The notes under the pieces: model-generated | The model's database searches: none | Told to the model about the DNA's origin: nothing | What the model saw: only the letters and a program-made list of their open reading frames with translations | Assembly: GCA_016744435.1 (NCBI GenBank) | Contig: JADGEJ010000020.1 | Location: 1-64,000 of the forward strand | Direction of reading: 5' to 3' | Length of the DNA stretch: 64,000 nt | Source: Lentibacter sp. | GTDB taxonomy: Bacteria; Pseudomonadota; Alphaproteobacteria; Rhodobacterales; Rhodobacteraceae | Program-made: the position numbers and the translations under genes | Shown: positions 1-7,706 of the stretch, one piece after another | Layout of the letters: each line of letters opens with the position of its first letter | How positions within the stretch are numbered: position 1 is the first letter of the stretch

Positions 1-366
1 CGTCTCTGCTCGTCCGGTAAGGCGTCTTCTAAGGTTACTCACCAGAACCCGCAACCCCTTTTTTCAAACAAATACACGTTTTCCTCTTTTTCCAGTTTTC
101 TATAGAGAGAACGGAGCAGTTAGAGTGTATTTCTGCGCTTTACCGCGGAAAATTATAGCTTTGTGACGCCAAACGAACGGCGCCCTGTAGCGGAAACTGT
201 CTTACGCGCCTTCGAATCGACCACGCTCCTCGAACAAAGCCCCGTCTAAGGGGCGTTATTTTCAGCGATTCCCCGGCTAGATACGGCCATCTTGCCCAGA
301 ATCCTTCTGCATCCTTCTGCGCACAGGCTCCTATCTGGACAATGCCTTGCCTCTGTTGGCCCCATC
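1..366. other. Left-edge region with no recognised gene
   Basis: No open frame here resembles a known protein on either strand. It holds a short hairpin followed by a T-rich stretch (239-262) and a perfect 10-base tandem direct repeat (301-310 and 311-320). It may be the downstream end of a transcription unit that starts left of the window. Confidence 0.4.
239..262 (+). terminator. Weak terminator-like hairpin
   Basis: GCCCC (239-243) can pair with GGGGC (250-254) across a 6-base loop, followed by GTTATTTT. The 5-bp stem is short, so this is only a possible rho-independent terminator for something upstream of the window. Confidence 0.3.
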
Positions 367-455
367 ATGGAAGAAGCCGCGACAGAAGCAGATGCTGGGG
401 CAACCGAAGCTGAAGCCGAAACAACCGAAGAGACAACGACTTCAACCGACCAATA
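367..455 (+). CDS. Short acidic Ala/Glu/Thr-rich open frame, possibly the tail of a broken gene
   Basis: A 29-codon frame opens at ATG 367 and encodes a peptide made almost entirely of Glu, Ala and Thr, ending in STDQ. Low-complexity acidic tails like this are typical of protein C-termini rather than whole proteins. It ends 22 bases before a strong terminator, which supports transcription through it. The frame is closed upstream by a stop at 247 and there is no good ribosome-binding site. It could be the surviving 3' end of a frameshifted gene or may not be translated. Confidence 0.25.
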
Positions 456-477
456 GTCGCGACAAAGCACCACCAAG

Positions 478-506
478 CGCCTCGGCAGCCCGCCGGGGCG
501 TTTTTT
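478..506 (+). terminator. Rho-independent terminator
   Basis: CGCCTCGGC (478-486) pairs along its full length with GCCGGGGCG (492-500), one pair being T-G, across a 5-base loop, followed directly by six T (501-506). It acts on plus-strand transcription arriving from the left; the convergent DUF1801 gene ends 19 bases further on. Confidence 0.75.
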
Positions 507-524
507 GGTGCAGCTATATACGGG

Positions 525-863
525 CTATTCGGGCCGCGCGCGCGAGACTTTAACAGCCTCTTTAAGCAGCGCTGCCACCACGTCCTCGGCGATGCCTTCA
601 AGCGTGGCAAAGTTCACGTGACGGCGCAGCTTGCCTGTCCCCTCAAGCGCGCCCGCAGGGTCTTGCAGCGCGGTGCCTTCGCTAAACGCCAGCTGCACAT
701 GCGCCTTGTAGGGGAAGATACCGCAAAACTGGCCTTCCTTCTCGTCGGGCCTCAGCGTGTAAAGCGTGCCGCCATACTTGGGCACAAGGCTCACCTCAGG
801 CACAATTTGGCGGATGATCGCGTCAAGCTTTTCAGTAATGGCATCTTGGTCAAGCGGGGTCAT
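525..863 (-). CDS. DUF1801 domain protein
   Basis: A 112-residue cytosolic protein with the look of the DUF1801/YdhG family: an N-terminal helical part, then a central beta-rich part with PKYGGTLYTLRP and CGIFPYKAHVQLAF, and a C-terminal helix. Members are small single-domain proteins of unknown biochemical role, and this one has the usual length. It is monocistronic as far as can be seen and converges on the plus-strand terminator at 478-506. The family is fairly sure; no function should be assigned. Confidence 0.72.
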   Translation of the reverse strand: MTPLDQDAITEKLDAIIRQIVPEVSLVPKYGGTLYTLRPDEKEGQFCGIFPYKAHVQLAFSEGTALQDPAGALEGTGKLRRHVNFATLEGIAEDVVAALLKEAVKVSRARPE

Positions 864-957
864 GGCAAACGTGTCTCCTTAAGCAGGCCCAAGCAAGGCT
901 TGGCCTGACGTGTCAAAGCGCGCTTTCACTGGCGCTGCTTTCACTGGCGCTGCGGCG

Positions 958-1134
958 TCACTTCTTGTCGCGCGCGGCTTTCTCTTCGCGGGTCAGCTTG
1001 TTGTTCCAAACATTGTTGCTCAAGCCAAGCTCGGCAGGTGCTGGTTTGGTCTTGCCAACTTTGACTTCGCCACCCTTGTTCAGGAACTCCTGAATAAGCG
1101 CATCATCTGTGGTTTCTTTAGGGACATGTTTCAT
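958..1134 (-). CDS. Small conserved-type hypothetical protein
   Basis: I chose ATG 1134, giving a 58-residue protein beginning MKHVPKETTDDAL; the open frame continues to a TTG at 1170 but that adds an unlikely leader. It is charged, soluble and Lys-rich at the C-terminus (NNKLTREEKAARDKK). It has no recognised domain. Position between two other leftward genes and clean codon use suggest it is real. No function can be given. Confidence 0.5.
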   Translation of the reverse strand: MKHVPKETTDDALIQEFLNKGGEVKVGKTKPAPAELGLSNNVWNNKLTREEKAARDKK

Positions 1135-1185
1135 GTCGCCAAGTTTAGCCCTTGTGTAAAGGAGAGGCAACAGGGCCTTTAAAGG

Positions 1186-1206
1186 GCGCCCCGCGTTGTA
1201 GGGCGC
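1186..1206 (-). terminator. Possible terminator of the ABM gene operon
   Basis: GCGCCC (1186-1191) and GGGCGC (1201-1206) form a 6-bp stem with a 9-base loop, just downstream of the leftward operon that ends at 1234. Read leftward it is followed by CCTTTAAAGG, a poor U-tract, so termination efficiency is doubtful. Confidence 0.35.
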
Positions 1207-1233
1207 TCTTCGTTTGAGGCATCTGTTCTGCGC

Positions 1234-1545
1234 TCAGTTCCCGCCAGCGCCAAAGTCGCGAACTGTGTCATAAAGCCCGGCAACCCTCTCAACACCCAAG
1301 TCCGTTAATGTCTGCGACAAGGCTTGAAACTCCGGGTTTTGCACCGACGCCATGAACGCCTCTTGCGTAGAAAATCGCCCTTTGTTTATCAGCATTTTAG
1401 GGTTCACTCGGTTGCGGTAAAGCGTTGAGCCGAGAAAGCCCTCCTGCTGTTCCATCCAGACGCCCACAGCCGCCCAAGCCTCAAGTGCAGGCGCATCGTC
1501 GCCTTCCGGCAGGGTGATCACGTTGAAAAAAGCATGCTCGTTCAT
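1234..1545 (-). CDS. Antibiotic biosynthesis monooxygenase (ABM)-like domain protein
   Basis: A 103-residue protein with the ABM / dimeric alpha-beta barrel layout: an N-terminal strand (FFNVITLPEG), a helix (LEAWAAVGVWMEQQEGFLGSTLYR), and a second half with FSTQEAFMASVQNPEFQALSQ. Such proteins are small heme-degrading or quinone-oxidising enzymes or simply ABM-fold proteins of unknown role. It is the last gene of a leftward trio, 24 bases after the ferric-reductase-like gene. That context makes a heme, iron or redox role attractive, but no catalytic residue can be pinned down. Confidence 0.62.
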   Translation of the reverse strand: MNEHAFFNVITLPEGDDAPALEAWAAVGVWMEQQEGFLGSTLYRNRVNPKMLINKGRFSTQEAFMASVQNPEFQALSQTLTDLGVERVAGLYDTVRDFGAGGN

Positions 1546-1569
1546 CTGTATTCTCCTTCTGGGTTGGGT

Positions 1570-2841
1570 TTAGCGAAACTCGAAAGCTTCCGTATGAATG
1601 CGCGCACGCGGCACGCCTTCTTTCTTCAAATCGCCCATGATGCCATCCACCATCGGCTTGGGGCCGCACATGAAAAAGTCGTAGGTGTCCAAGGCATCAG
1701 GCAGCTTTTGCTTCATCATGTCGACGCGCGCAAAGTTCCCCTCCTCCGAGAAAAGCGGAACCAGCGTGACATTGCCAAACGCGCTGGCCCTGTCTTTCAG
1801 CTCTTCAAGAAAAATCGCCTCAGAGGCCTCGCGCGCGGCATAGACAAGGTGAATGTCACGCGCATCACCCTGCTTCATGGCTCTGATCTTTGACAAGAAA
1901 GGCGTCAGGCCAATGCCGCCAGCAAGCCATATCTGCTTCTTGCCCGCCTGTGTCGCGTCAAACCGTCCGTAGGGGCCGCGCACAAGCACTTTCCCGCCAG
2001 TCTTGAGCTCTTCGCGCACTTTGCGTGTCCAGTCGCCCAGCACTTTCATTGTAAAGCGCAACTTCTGCTCTCCCGGTGCGCTCGACAGCGTGAACGGGTG
2101 CGGCTCAGACCAGCCTTCACCTTGGATCTCGACAAAGGCAAACTGGCCAGGTTTGAAGTCCAGCATCGCTCCGTCAGGGGCCAAAACCAGCTCGGTTGCC
2201 CGCTCAAGATGGTTCACCGCTTCGATCGTAAACGGAACTGCCGTGCGTTTGTTCATGCCAAAAAGCGAGTAGCCCAGCGCGACAACGCCGATGCCCGCCG
2301 CCGCAACCAGCAGCAGGCCCGATGCGCTGAAACGCTCAAAGAAAATAGCAGGCGCCGTCATGAAGTGACCGATGATCATGACATAGACCAGCCCCATAAC
2401 CTTATGCGTCGGGCGCCAGCGCGAATATCTGATCTTGCGGTTAAGCGCCATGAACAGGCCGATCACCAGAAAGATCAGCCCCAGCATGCCAAGCGGCATC
2501 GAAGGCAGCAAAGCGTTCACCACAGGATCAGCCACAGAATCAGCCCCTACTGGCAGCTCCTTGGGAACACCAAAGAAGTGCACAAGGGCCGTGAGCGCGG
2601 TGAACACCCCTGCCACGCGGTGCACCTGATACATCCGGTCAAGCCCGCCGAACATGTCTTCCAACACGCTCAGTCGGGTAGACAAAATAACCGCGAAGGT
2701 CATCAAAAGGAACGCGATGCCGCCAAGCATGGTTGTTCCCGTGACACGCGCGCCGTGCTGTTCAGGCGGAAAGCCGAGATGCAGCGCAATGAAAACTGCG
2801 ATCACACCAAGCATCACATAAAGTCCGGTTTTACGAAGCAT
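1570..2841 (-). CDS. Ferric-reductase-like membrane flavocytochrome
   Basis: A 423-residue inner-membrane oxidoreductase. Residues 1-195 form about six membrane segments of the ferric-reductase-like transmembrane domain, with paired histidines suited to two hemes (H74, H88, H146, H159). The C-terminal half is an FNR-type module: HPFTLSSAP (about 248-256) binds FAD, GPYG (289-292) and LAGGIGLTP (306-314) bind flavin/NAD(P)H, and FFMCGPKPM lies near the end. The family moves electrons from NAD(P)H through FAD and heme across the membrane to ferric iron, oxygen or another acceptor. It sits 27 bases after the EF-hand gene and before the ABM gene, in an operon probably controlled by the divergent MarR protein. 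The real acceptor is unknown. Confidence 0.85.
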   Translation of the reverse strand: MLRKTGLYVMLGVIAVFIALHLGFPPEQHGARVTGTTMLGGIAFLLMTFAVILSTRLSVLEDMFGGLDRMYQVHRVAGVFTALTALVHFFGVPKELPVGADSVADPVVNALLPSMPLGMLGLIFLVIGLFMALNRKIRYSRWRPTHKVMGLVYVMIIGHFMTAPAIFFERFSASGLLLVAAAGIGVVALGYSLFGMNKRTAVPFTIEAVNHLERATELVLAPDGAMLDFKPGQFAFVEIQGEGWSEPHPFTLSSAPGEQKLRFTMKVLGDWTRKVREELKTGGKVLVRGPYGRFDATQAGKKQIWLAGGIGLTPFLSKIRAMKQGDARDIHLVYAAREASEAIFLEELKDRASAFGNVTLVPLFSEEGNFARVDMMKQKLPDALDTYDFFMCGPKPMVDGIMGDLKKEGVPRARIHTEAFEFR

Positions 2842-2868
2842 CTCGCCTCTCCTTTTCTTTTGCTGGGC

Positions 2869-3360
2869 TTACTCGACAGGCACCGGGTTGATCGCGGCAC
2901 GCAGCGCGATCATCACGGTATAGCCTGTTGTGAACTCTTCTTTTGTGAGCCATGCATCATTGTCCAAATCAGCCCGACGGAAATCTGCCATCAGAGACTG
3001 GCGGTGCTCCGTTTGGGAAATTTTGCCGTCGCCATTGCGATCCCAGAAGGCAAACACAACACGCAGGGCTGTCTCGTAGGCGTCAGTGCGGCCAGCCTTT
3101 TCGGCGAGCTGTTCCATGCCATAACCCCAAGACAGGAATTCGGCGAGCGAAAGGGCCTTGTCTTCGTTGCTGTCCATCGAAACAAAAACATCTTGGCCAA
3201 AGTTCCAAAACTGCCCTTGGTCGATGTGGCCGCGCTTTGATTCGTCGATTGAAGTAAAGGCCAACTCAGACAGTCGGCGCCCCTCGGTCATTTCGGCTTG
3301 CGCCATGACGGGTGACAAAACGGTCAGGCTCAGCGCGGCTGCTATCATATTTCTAAACAT
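2869..3360 (-). CDS. Secreted EF-hand calcium-binding protein
   Basis: Start is set at ATG 3360, preceded by AAAAAGGAG; the frame extends further upstream without a ribosome-binding site. The 163-residue product opens with a signal peptide (MFRNMIAAALSLTVLSPVMAQA), so it is probably periplasmic. Four EF-hand-like loops follow: DESKRGHIDQGQF, DSNEDKALSLAEF, DRNGDGKISQTEH and DLDNDAWLTKEEF. The third fits the canonical calcium loop best; the first and last are degenerate. It is the first gene of a leftward operon with the ferric-reductase-like gene, so it may be a calcium-responsive partner, which is inference. Confidence 0.8.
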   Translation of the reverse strand: MFRNMIAAALSLTVLSPVMAQAEMTEGRRLSELAFTSIDESKRGHIDQGQFWNFGQDVFVSMDSNEDKALSLAEFLSWGYGMEQLAEKAGRTDAYETALRVVFAFWDRNGDGKISQTEHRQSLMADFRRADLDNDAWLTKEEFTTGYTVMIALRAAINPVPVE

Positions 3361-3403
3361 GGTGGTGGCTCCTTTTTGAGGTTGTTCGCAAGCGAGTCGC
3401 TTG

Positions 3404-3467
3404 ACTTGCAACACCAATACTTGCAAATGTAAGTTATGTAAATGCTATTTTCATTGCAACACTTGCA
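3404..3467. promoter_or_regulatory. Repeated ACTTGCA sites in the divergent EF-hand/marR control region
   Basis: ACTTGCA occurs three times (3404-3410, 3419-3425, 3461-3467) between the leftward EF-hand operon and the rightward marR. The middle copy is part of an imperfect palindrome, ACTTGCAAATGTAAGT (3419-3434). MarR-family proteins usually bind such palindromes in divergent promoters, so these are candidate operators. Assignment to this MarR protein is inference. Confidence 0.45.
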
Positions 3468-3513
3468 GCACGCAAGAGTCAGAGGTACTATGTTGAGGCA
3501 AGGACAGTTATTG

Positions 3514-3969
3514 ATGACACAAATTTCGAAAGCTCAGGCATTTCGGGAAGCCAGCTTTGGCTTCCTCACCCAAACACTCGCCCGCGTTTTCGATAGCAAA
3601 ATGCGCGCTGAGCTGAAGAAAGCCGGTATCGACCACAGGGTTTTTGCCAACCTCATGATGCTCTCAGAGGAAGATGGCATCAATCAACGCCAACTCGGGA
3701 AGGCGCTGAAATTCCCTGAGTATTCAGTCAGCCGTAACTTGGACATTATGGTTTCGCTTGGCTTGGCCGAACGCCGCCCAGACCCCGATAGCAGGCGCGC
3801 TTTTCTGGTTTACCTAACAGATTCCGGCCGCGAAACGGCACAGCGCCTTCCAGAGATCATCACGCGAATTAATGACGAAGTGTTGGAAGGCCTTGATGCC
3901 CAAGAACGTCAGCAAGTCATCGGGTTGCTACGGCGCGTCATGAAGCCGGGCCTCGAAAACATGTCGTGA
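3514..3969 (+). CDS. MarR-family transcriptional regulator
   Basis: A 151-residue winged-helix regulator from ATG 3514; upstream in-frame ATGs at 3442 and 3490 are possible but fall in the control region. The DNA-binding part is visible: GINQRQLGKALKFPEYSVSRNLDIMVSLGLAERRPDPDSRR, with the recognition helix around PEYSVSRNLD and the wing after ERRPDPDSRR. N- and C-terminal helices would form the dimer. It is divergent from the EF-hand/ferric-reductase operon and probably represses it. The inducing ligand is unknown. Confidence 0.82.
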   Translation: MTQISKAQAFREASFGFLTQTLARVFDSKMRAELKKAGIDHRVFANLMMLSEEDGINQRQLGKALKFPEYSVSRNLDIMVSLGLAERRPDPDSRRAFLVYLTDSGRETAQRLPEIITRINDEVLEGLDAQERQQVIGLLRRVMKPGLENMS

Positions 3970-4032
3970 GCTCCCACGAAAAACCACACAGTACAAATTT
4001 GATCCTGCGCAAGTAGGGTGCGACAATATAAA

Positions 4033-4046
4033 TTGATCTGCATCAA
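4033..4046. promoter_or_regulatory. FNR-type (FnrL) box upstream of ctaD
   Basis: TTGATCTGCATCAA is an exact match to the FNR consensus TTGAT-N4-ATCAA. It lies 121 bases before the ctaD start. In Rhodobacterales FnrL is an oxygen-sensing Fe-S regulator that adjusts terminal oxidases and denitrification genes. Whether it represses or activates here cannot be read from position, because the promoter is not clear. Confidence 0.7.
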
Positions 4047-4167
4047 ACTCAGGCGTTGCCCCGCCCCCTTACACATTCTAAAACATGAAGTGATACACCG
4101 TGCGCGGAGGGATTCCCTGTGGGACCACCTCGTCGCATATAAAACACTATTCTAAAGGGAGGCACGC

Positions 4168-5838
4168 ATGGCAGACGCAGCCATTCACGGCCACGATCAC
4201 GAAGATACCCGCAGCTTCTTCACGCGCTGGTTTTTGTCAACAAACCACAAAGATATTGGCCTTCTTTACCTCATCGTGTCAGCCCTTGTTGGCCTGATCG
4301 CGGTGTCTTTCACCGTTTTCATGCGCCTTGAGCTTATGGAACCCGGTGTTCAATACATGTGCATGGAAGGCTTCCGCCTCTTTGGCGGCGAAGGCGAATG
4401 TACGCCAAACGGCCACCTCTGGAACGTTCTGATCACCTATCATGGTGTTTTGATGATGTTCTTCGTGGTTATTCCGGCGCTCTTCGGCGGCTTTGGCAAC
4501 TACTTCATGCCACTGCAAATCGGCGCGCCTGACATGGCCTTCCCGCGGATGAACAACCTCTCGTTCTGGATGTATGTTGCTGGTGTTGCACTGGGTGTGG
4601 CTTCAATGCTCGCACCGGGCGGCAACGACCAACTCGGGTCTGGCGTCGGCTGGGTGCTCTACCCGCCGCTCTCAACGTCTGAGCCTGGCATGTCGATGGA
4701 CCTTGCGATCTTCGCAGTTCACGTGTCGGGCGCCAGCTCGATCCTTGGTGCGATCAACATGATCACAACATTCCTCAACATGCGCGCACCGGGCATGACA
4801 CTCTTCAAAGTGCCGCTCTTTGCATGGTCGATCTTCATCACAGCATGGCTCATCCTTCTGGCACTTCCCGTGCTCGCAGGCGCGATCACCATGCTTTTGA
4901 CAGACCGTAACTTCGGCACGACGTTCTTTGACCCAGCAGGCGGCGGTGATCCGATCTTGTATCAGCACATCCTGTGGTTCTTCGGGCACCCTGAAGTTTA
5001 CATCGTGGTTCTGCCGGGCTTTGGCCTTGTCTCACACATCTTCGCGACATTCTCGCGCAAGCCTGTGTTTGGCTACCTGCCAATGGTCTGGGCGCTGATC
5101 GCCATTGGCGCACTCGGCTTCGTTGTCTGGGCACACCACATGTACACCGTGGGCATGTCACTGACGCAGCAAAGCTACTTCATGCTCGCCACCATGACGA
5201 TCGCGATTCCAACAGGGATCAAGATATTCTCATGGATCGCGACAATGTGGGGCGGCAGCCTTGAGTTCAAAACGCCAATGCTCTTTGCGCTTGGCTTCCT
5301 GATCTTGTTTACCATCGGTGGCGTAACCGGTATTGTGCTCTCACAAGCCGGTATCGACCGCGCCTACCACGACACATACTACGTCGTTGCGCACTTCCAC
5401 TACACCATGTCGATGGGGGCAGCCTTCACCATCTTCGCGGGGATATACTTTTACTTCGGCAAGATGACAGGCCGCCAGTACCCAGAGTTCTGGGGCAAGC
5501 TCCACTTCTGGATGTTCTTCATCGGCGTCAACATCACCTTCTTCCCACAGCACTTCTTGGGTCGCCAAGGCATGCCACGTCGCTACATCGACTACCCGGA
5601 AGCCTTCGCCTACTACAACTACATCTCAAGCTGGGGCGCGATGCTGTCGTTCGCTTCGTTCATCCTGTTCTTCGGCATCGTGTTCTACACACTCTTCCGC
5701 GGCGCAAAAGTGACCGAAAACAACTACTGGAACGAATACGCCGACACGCTCGAATGGACGGTGTCTTCACCGCCGCCTGAGCACACGTTCGAACAGCTTC
5801 CCAAGCAAGAAGACTGGGACAAGGGCCATGCGCATTAA
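4168..5838 (+). CDS. ctaD: Cytochrome c oxidase subunit I, aa3 type
   Basis: A 556-residue inner-membrane protein of usual length with about twelve membrane segments. It reduces oxygen to water with electrons from cytochrome c and pumps protons. Visible ligands: H92 (heme a), the H274-P-E276-V-Y278 motif (CuB and the cross-linked Tyr), H323-H324 (CuB), and H409/H411 in [10 protein letters not shown] (heme a3 and a). The start has GGGAGG upstream. No ctaC or ctaE lies nearby, so the other subunits must be encoded elsewhere, as is common in Rhodobacterales. Expression is probably tuned by the FNR box at 4033-4046; a strong terminator follows. Confidence 0.97.
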   Translation: MADAAIHGHDHEDTRSFFTRWFLSTNHKDIGLLYLIVSALVGLIAVSFTVFMRLELMEPGVQYMCMEGFRLFGGEGECTPNGHLWNVLITYHGVLMMFFVVIPALFGGFGNYFMPLQIGAPDMAFPRMNNLSFWMYVAGVALGVASMLAPGGNDQLGSGVGWVLYPPLSTSEPGMSMDLAIFAVHVSGASSILGAINMITTFLNMRAPGMTLFKVPLFAWSIFITAWLILLALPVLAGAITMLLTDRNFGTTFFDPAGGGDPILYQHILWFFGHPEVYIVVLPGFGLVSHIFATFSRKPVFGYLPMVWALIAIGALGFVVWAHHMYTVGMSLTQQSYFMLATMTIAIPTGIKIFSWIATMWGGSLEFKTPMLFALGFLILFTIGGVTGIVLSQAGIDRAYHDTYYVVAHFHYTMSMGAAFTIFAGIYFYFGKMTGRQYPEFWGKLHFWMFFIGVNITFFPQHFLGRQGMPRRYIDYPEAFAYYNYISSWGAMLSFASFILFFGIVFYTLFRGAKVTENNYWNEYADTLEWTVSSPPPEHTFEQLPKQEDWDKGHAH

Positions 5839-5862
5839 GCGGATGCTCTAAGCAAATAAAGC

Positions 5863-5897
5863 GGGGCTCCGGAGCAATCTGGAGCCCCTTTTCTTTT
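5863..5897 (+). terminator. Rho-independent terminator of ctaD
   Basis: GGGGCTCC (5863-5870) pairs perfectly with GGAGCCCC (5881-5888) across a 10-base loop and is followed by TTTTCTTTT (5889-5897). It separates ctaD from the downstream membrane-protein genes. Confidence 0.88.
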
Positions 5898-5908
5898 GAG
5901 GACAGCTC

Positions 5909-6475
5909 ATGTTCACGCCCAGCCTAACCTTGGTGCTCTGCATCCTTGCTCCGGCAGTCGCCCTTTGGCAGACACTGCGCAAACCTGCACCGCATATGCC
6001 ATATCTCGTCGCAACCGTGCCTCTCATGCTCGCAGCGGCTCTAGGTGTTATCGCGGAGTTGGAGGTGCTAGGGTGGGATATCCCAGAATGGATATGCGCC
6101 AATTTTCTCATTGGACAATCCACTCTATTCTTCTGGCTTAGCTACCACGTGCCACTGGCTACGAGCGTGATGCTCATCTCTTGTGCCACACTGGTTTGGC
6201 TGCAACATCGCAAAAGCCTGTTGTTTTACCCGACCTTCACACGCTCTCTCGCGGCTCCTATTTCGCTGGCCGCAGCTGCGGTAGTGCCGCTCTTTTTCGC
6301 GACTCCCTACCTGTTTGGCATCATCAAATGGCAGTTTGCCTCGCCACTCGTGAAAACCTCTGGGATTGTCGGCGTGTTCTGCCTGAGCCTTGCAGCGCTG
6401 GCACTGCTGGCCTTAATAGCACAACTCCTTTTCAGCCTGCTCAAAGCCTTTCGTGGCCACCGGAGCGCGCCCTAA
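5909..6475 (+). CDS. Unrecognised multi-pass membrane protein
   Basis: A 188-residue hydrophobic protein with about five or six predicted membrane segments and few charged residues, ending in a short basic tail (FRGHRSAP). It begins 12 bases after the ctaD terminator with a GAGGA ribosome-binding site and overlaps the next gene by one base, so the two are translationally coupled. I do not recognise a family. Position after ctaD suggests a respiratory or heme/copper context, but the terminator between them weakens that. Confidence 0.6.
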   Translation: MFTPSLTLVLCILAPAVALWQTLRKPAPHMPYLVATVPLMLAAALGVIAELEVLGWDIPEWICANFLIGQSTLFFWLSYHVPLATSVMLISCATLVWLQHRKSLLFYPTFTRSLAAPISLAAAAVVPLFFATPYLFGIIKWQFASPLVKTSGIVGVFCLSLAALALLALIAQLLFSLLKAFRGHRSAP

Positions 6476-6972
6476 TGCCCTACCGCTGGACCCGAACCGA
6501 GGACACAGAAACACTCACAGCATGGCCGCACCGCTCCCTGCCGATCCGCGGCTTCGCAGTTGTCTTCCTGTCGATCTTCATCCTCGCCATCATCCCCCTC
6601 TTCGGCCTCATCGGCACCTCCCTGCTCTGGGGCATGCTGCCTTTTGTGCTGCTCACACTTGGTGGCCTCTACTGGGCGTTCATGCACACCTATCGCACAG
6701 GTGACGCGACCGAAGTTCTCACCATCAACCACGACAAAACCAGCCTCACGCACACCCCCTACAAAGGCGAGACACTGACATGGGAGAGCAACAGCCACTG
6801 GGCGCGCGCGCAGATCTACCCCACCGGAGGGCCGGTGCCGTTTTACCTCACGCTAAAAGGCAATGGCCGCGAAGTTGAGCTGGGGAAGTTTCTGTCTGAA
6901 GACGAGCGCAAGGCGCTGATCGGCGCGCTCAACGACGCTCTGAAAAAAGCCAACGTCGCGCCAAAAGCCTAG
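6475..6972 (+). CDS. DUF2244 membrane protein
   Basis: A 165-residue protein. The start is the ATG in TAATG (6475), sharing a base with the upstream stop. Two adjacent membrane segments (about residues 28-70) are followed by a soluble domain with WESNSHWARAQIY, PFYLTLKGNGREVELGKFLSEDER, the pattern of DUF2244. In Rhodobacterales DUF2244 genes are often near oxidase assembly genes, so a respiratory link is plausible but unproven. It ends in a 4-base convergent overlap with the DUF4336 gene. Confidence 0.75.
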   Translation: MPYRWTRTEDTETLTAWPHRSLPIRGFAVVFLSIFILAIIPLFGLIGTSLLWGMLPFVLLTLGGLYWAFMHTYRTGDATEVLTINHDKTSLTHTPYKGETLTWESNSHWARAQIYPTGGPVPFYLTLKGNGREVELGKFLSEDERKALIGALNDALKKANVAPKA

Positions 6973-7706
6973 CGCTTCAAAAGCCACGCAAAGGCGCGTT
7001 TTAAAGCTTCGGTTCCGCCGCTAAAGAACCATGCCCCGTGCGCGACGATCACCCGCTCAGGTGCCCAGCCAAGCATCGTCTCAATATGGCCGCGCAGCAC
7101 GTCTTTGTGCGCCCCGAAACTGGCCCGTATATCGCGCGGCATACTGCCATTAGGGGCCAGAACTCCGCCCAGCCACAGCAAAGGCCGCAGCCAAAAAGGC
7201 ATGTTCTTGGCTTCAAAGTTCTCGATCAAGTCAGTCAAGATCAGCGTGCTTGAGGCGCGATGAAAGAACACCGCTTCCGAGTGAAGCTTGCTTCCGCTCA
7301 CGATAAGCTGGTCAATCTGCCCGGCCCAAGGCCCTTCGGCCTCAGCCCCAAGATCATGGTCAAACATAATGTCCACATTCCGGCTCGCAGCGCGCTTCAC
7401 AACCCCGGGCGCGGCCCATGCCACAGCGTCAGGGTAAGCCGCCTGCCAGTCTTTCACCGAAACGTAATGTATCCAGTTCGGCGCAATCAGGTGCTCGACA
7501 GGGCCAAGCGCTGCCAGCTCGGCCTTCAAAGCCTCGCTCAAAACCGTCGGCGAATGAACCCAAAGCCCACCCGACGCCAGCCGCACAACCGTGCAGCGCG
7601 TCGAAAATGGCAGGCCGTAAAACTTCACATGCGGCGCGTCGATGAGCCAGATACCCTCGGCAACCGGCTTCAACGTGTTGAGCGGCTCATACCCCGTCGC
7701 TTTCAC
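6969..7706 (-). CDS. DUF4336 domain protein (metallo-hydrolase-like)
   Basis: A 245-residue protein matching DUF4336, which has a metallo-beta-lactamase-like fold. Visible parts include [44 protein letters not shown], and IVAHGAWFF near the end. The usual HxHxDH zinc motif is not seen, so classical hydrolase activity should not be assumed. Its start overlaps the stop of the LysRS gene in an ATGA, so the two form an operon. The function is unknown. Confidence 0.72.
   Translation of the reverse strand: MKATGYEPLNTLKPVAEGIWLIDAPHVKFYGLPFSTRCTVVRLASGGLWVHSPTVLSEALKAELAALGPVEHLIAPNWIHYVSVKDWQAAYPDAVAWAAPGVVKRAASRNVDIMFDHDLGAEAEGPWAGQIDQLIVSGSKLHSEAVFFHRASSTLILTDLIENFEAKNMPFWLRPLLWLGGVLAPNGSMPRDIRASFGAHKDVLRGHIETMLGWAPERVIVAHGAWFFSGGTEALKRAFAWLLKR

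Noticed and set aside
2098-3240. 380-codon open frame on the plus strand
   Set aside because: It lies opposite the ferric-reductase-like and EF-hand genes, is very rich in Arg and His as expected for an antisense reading of GC-rich genes, and has no ribosome-binding site or domain.
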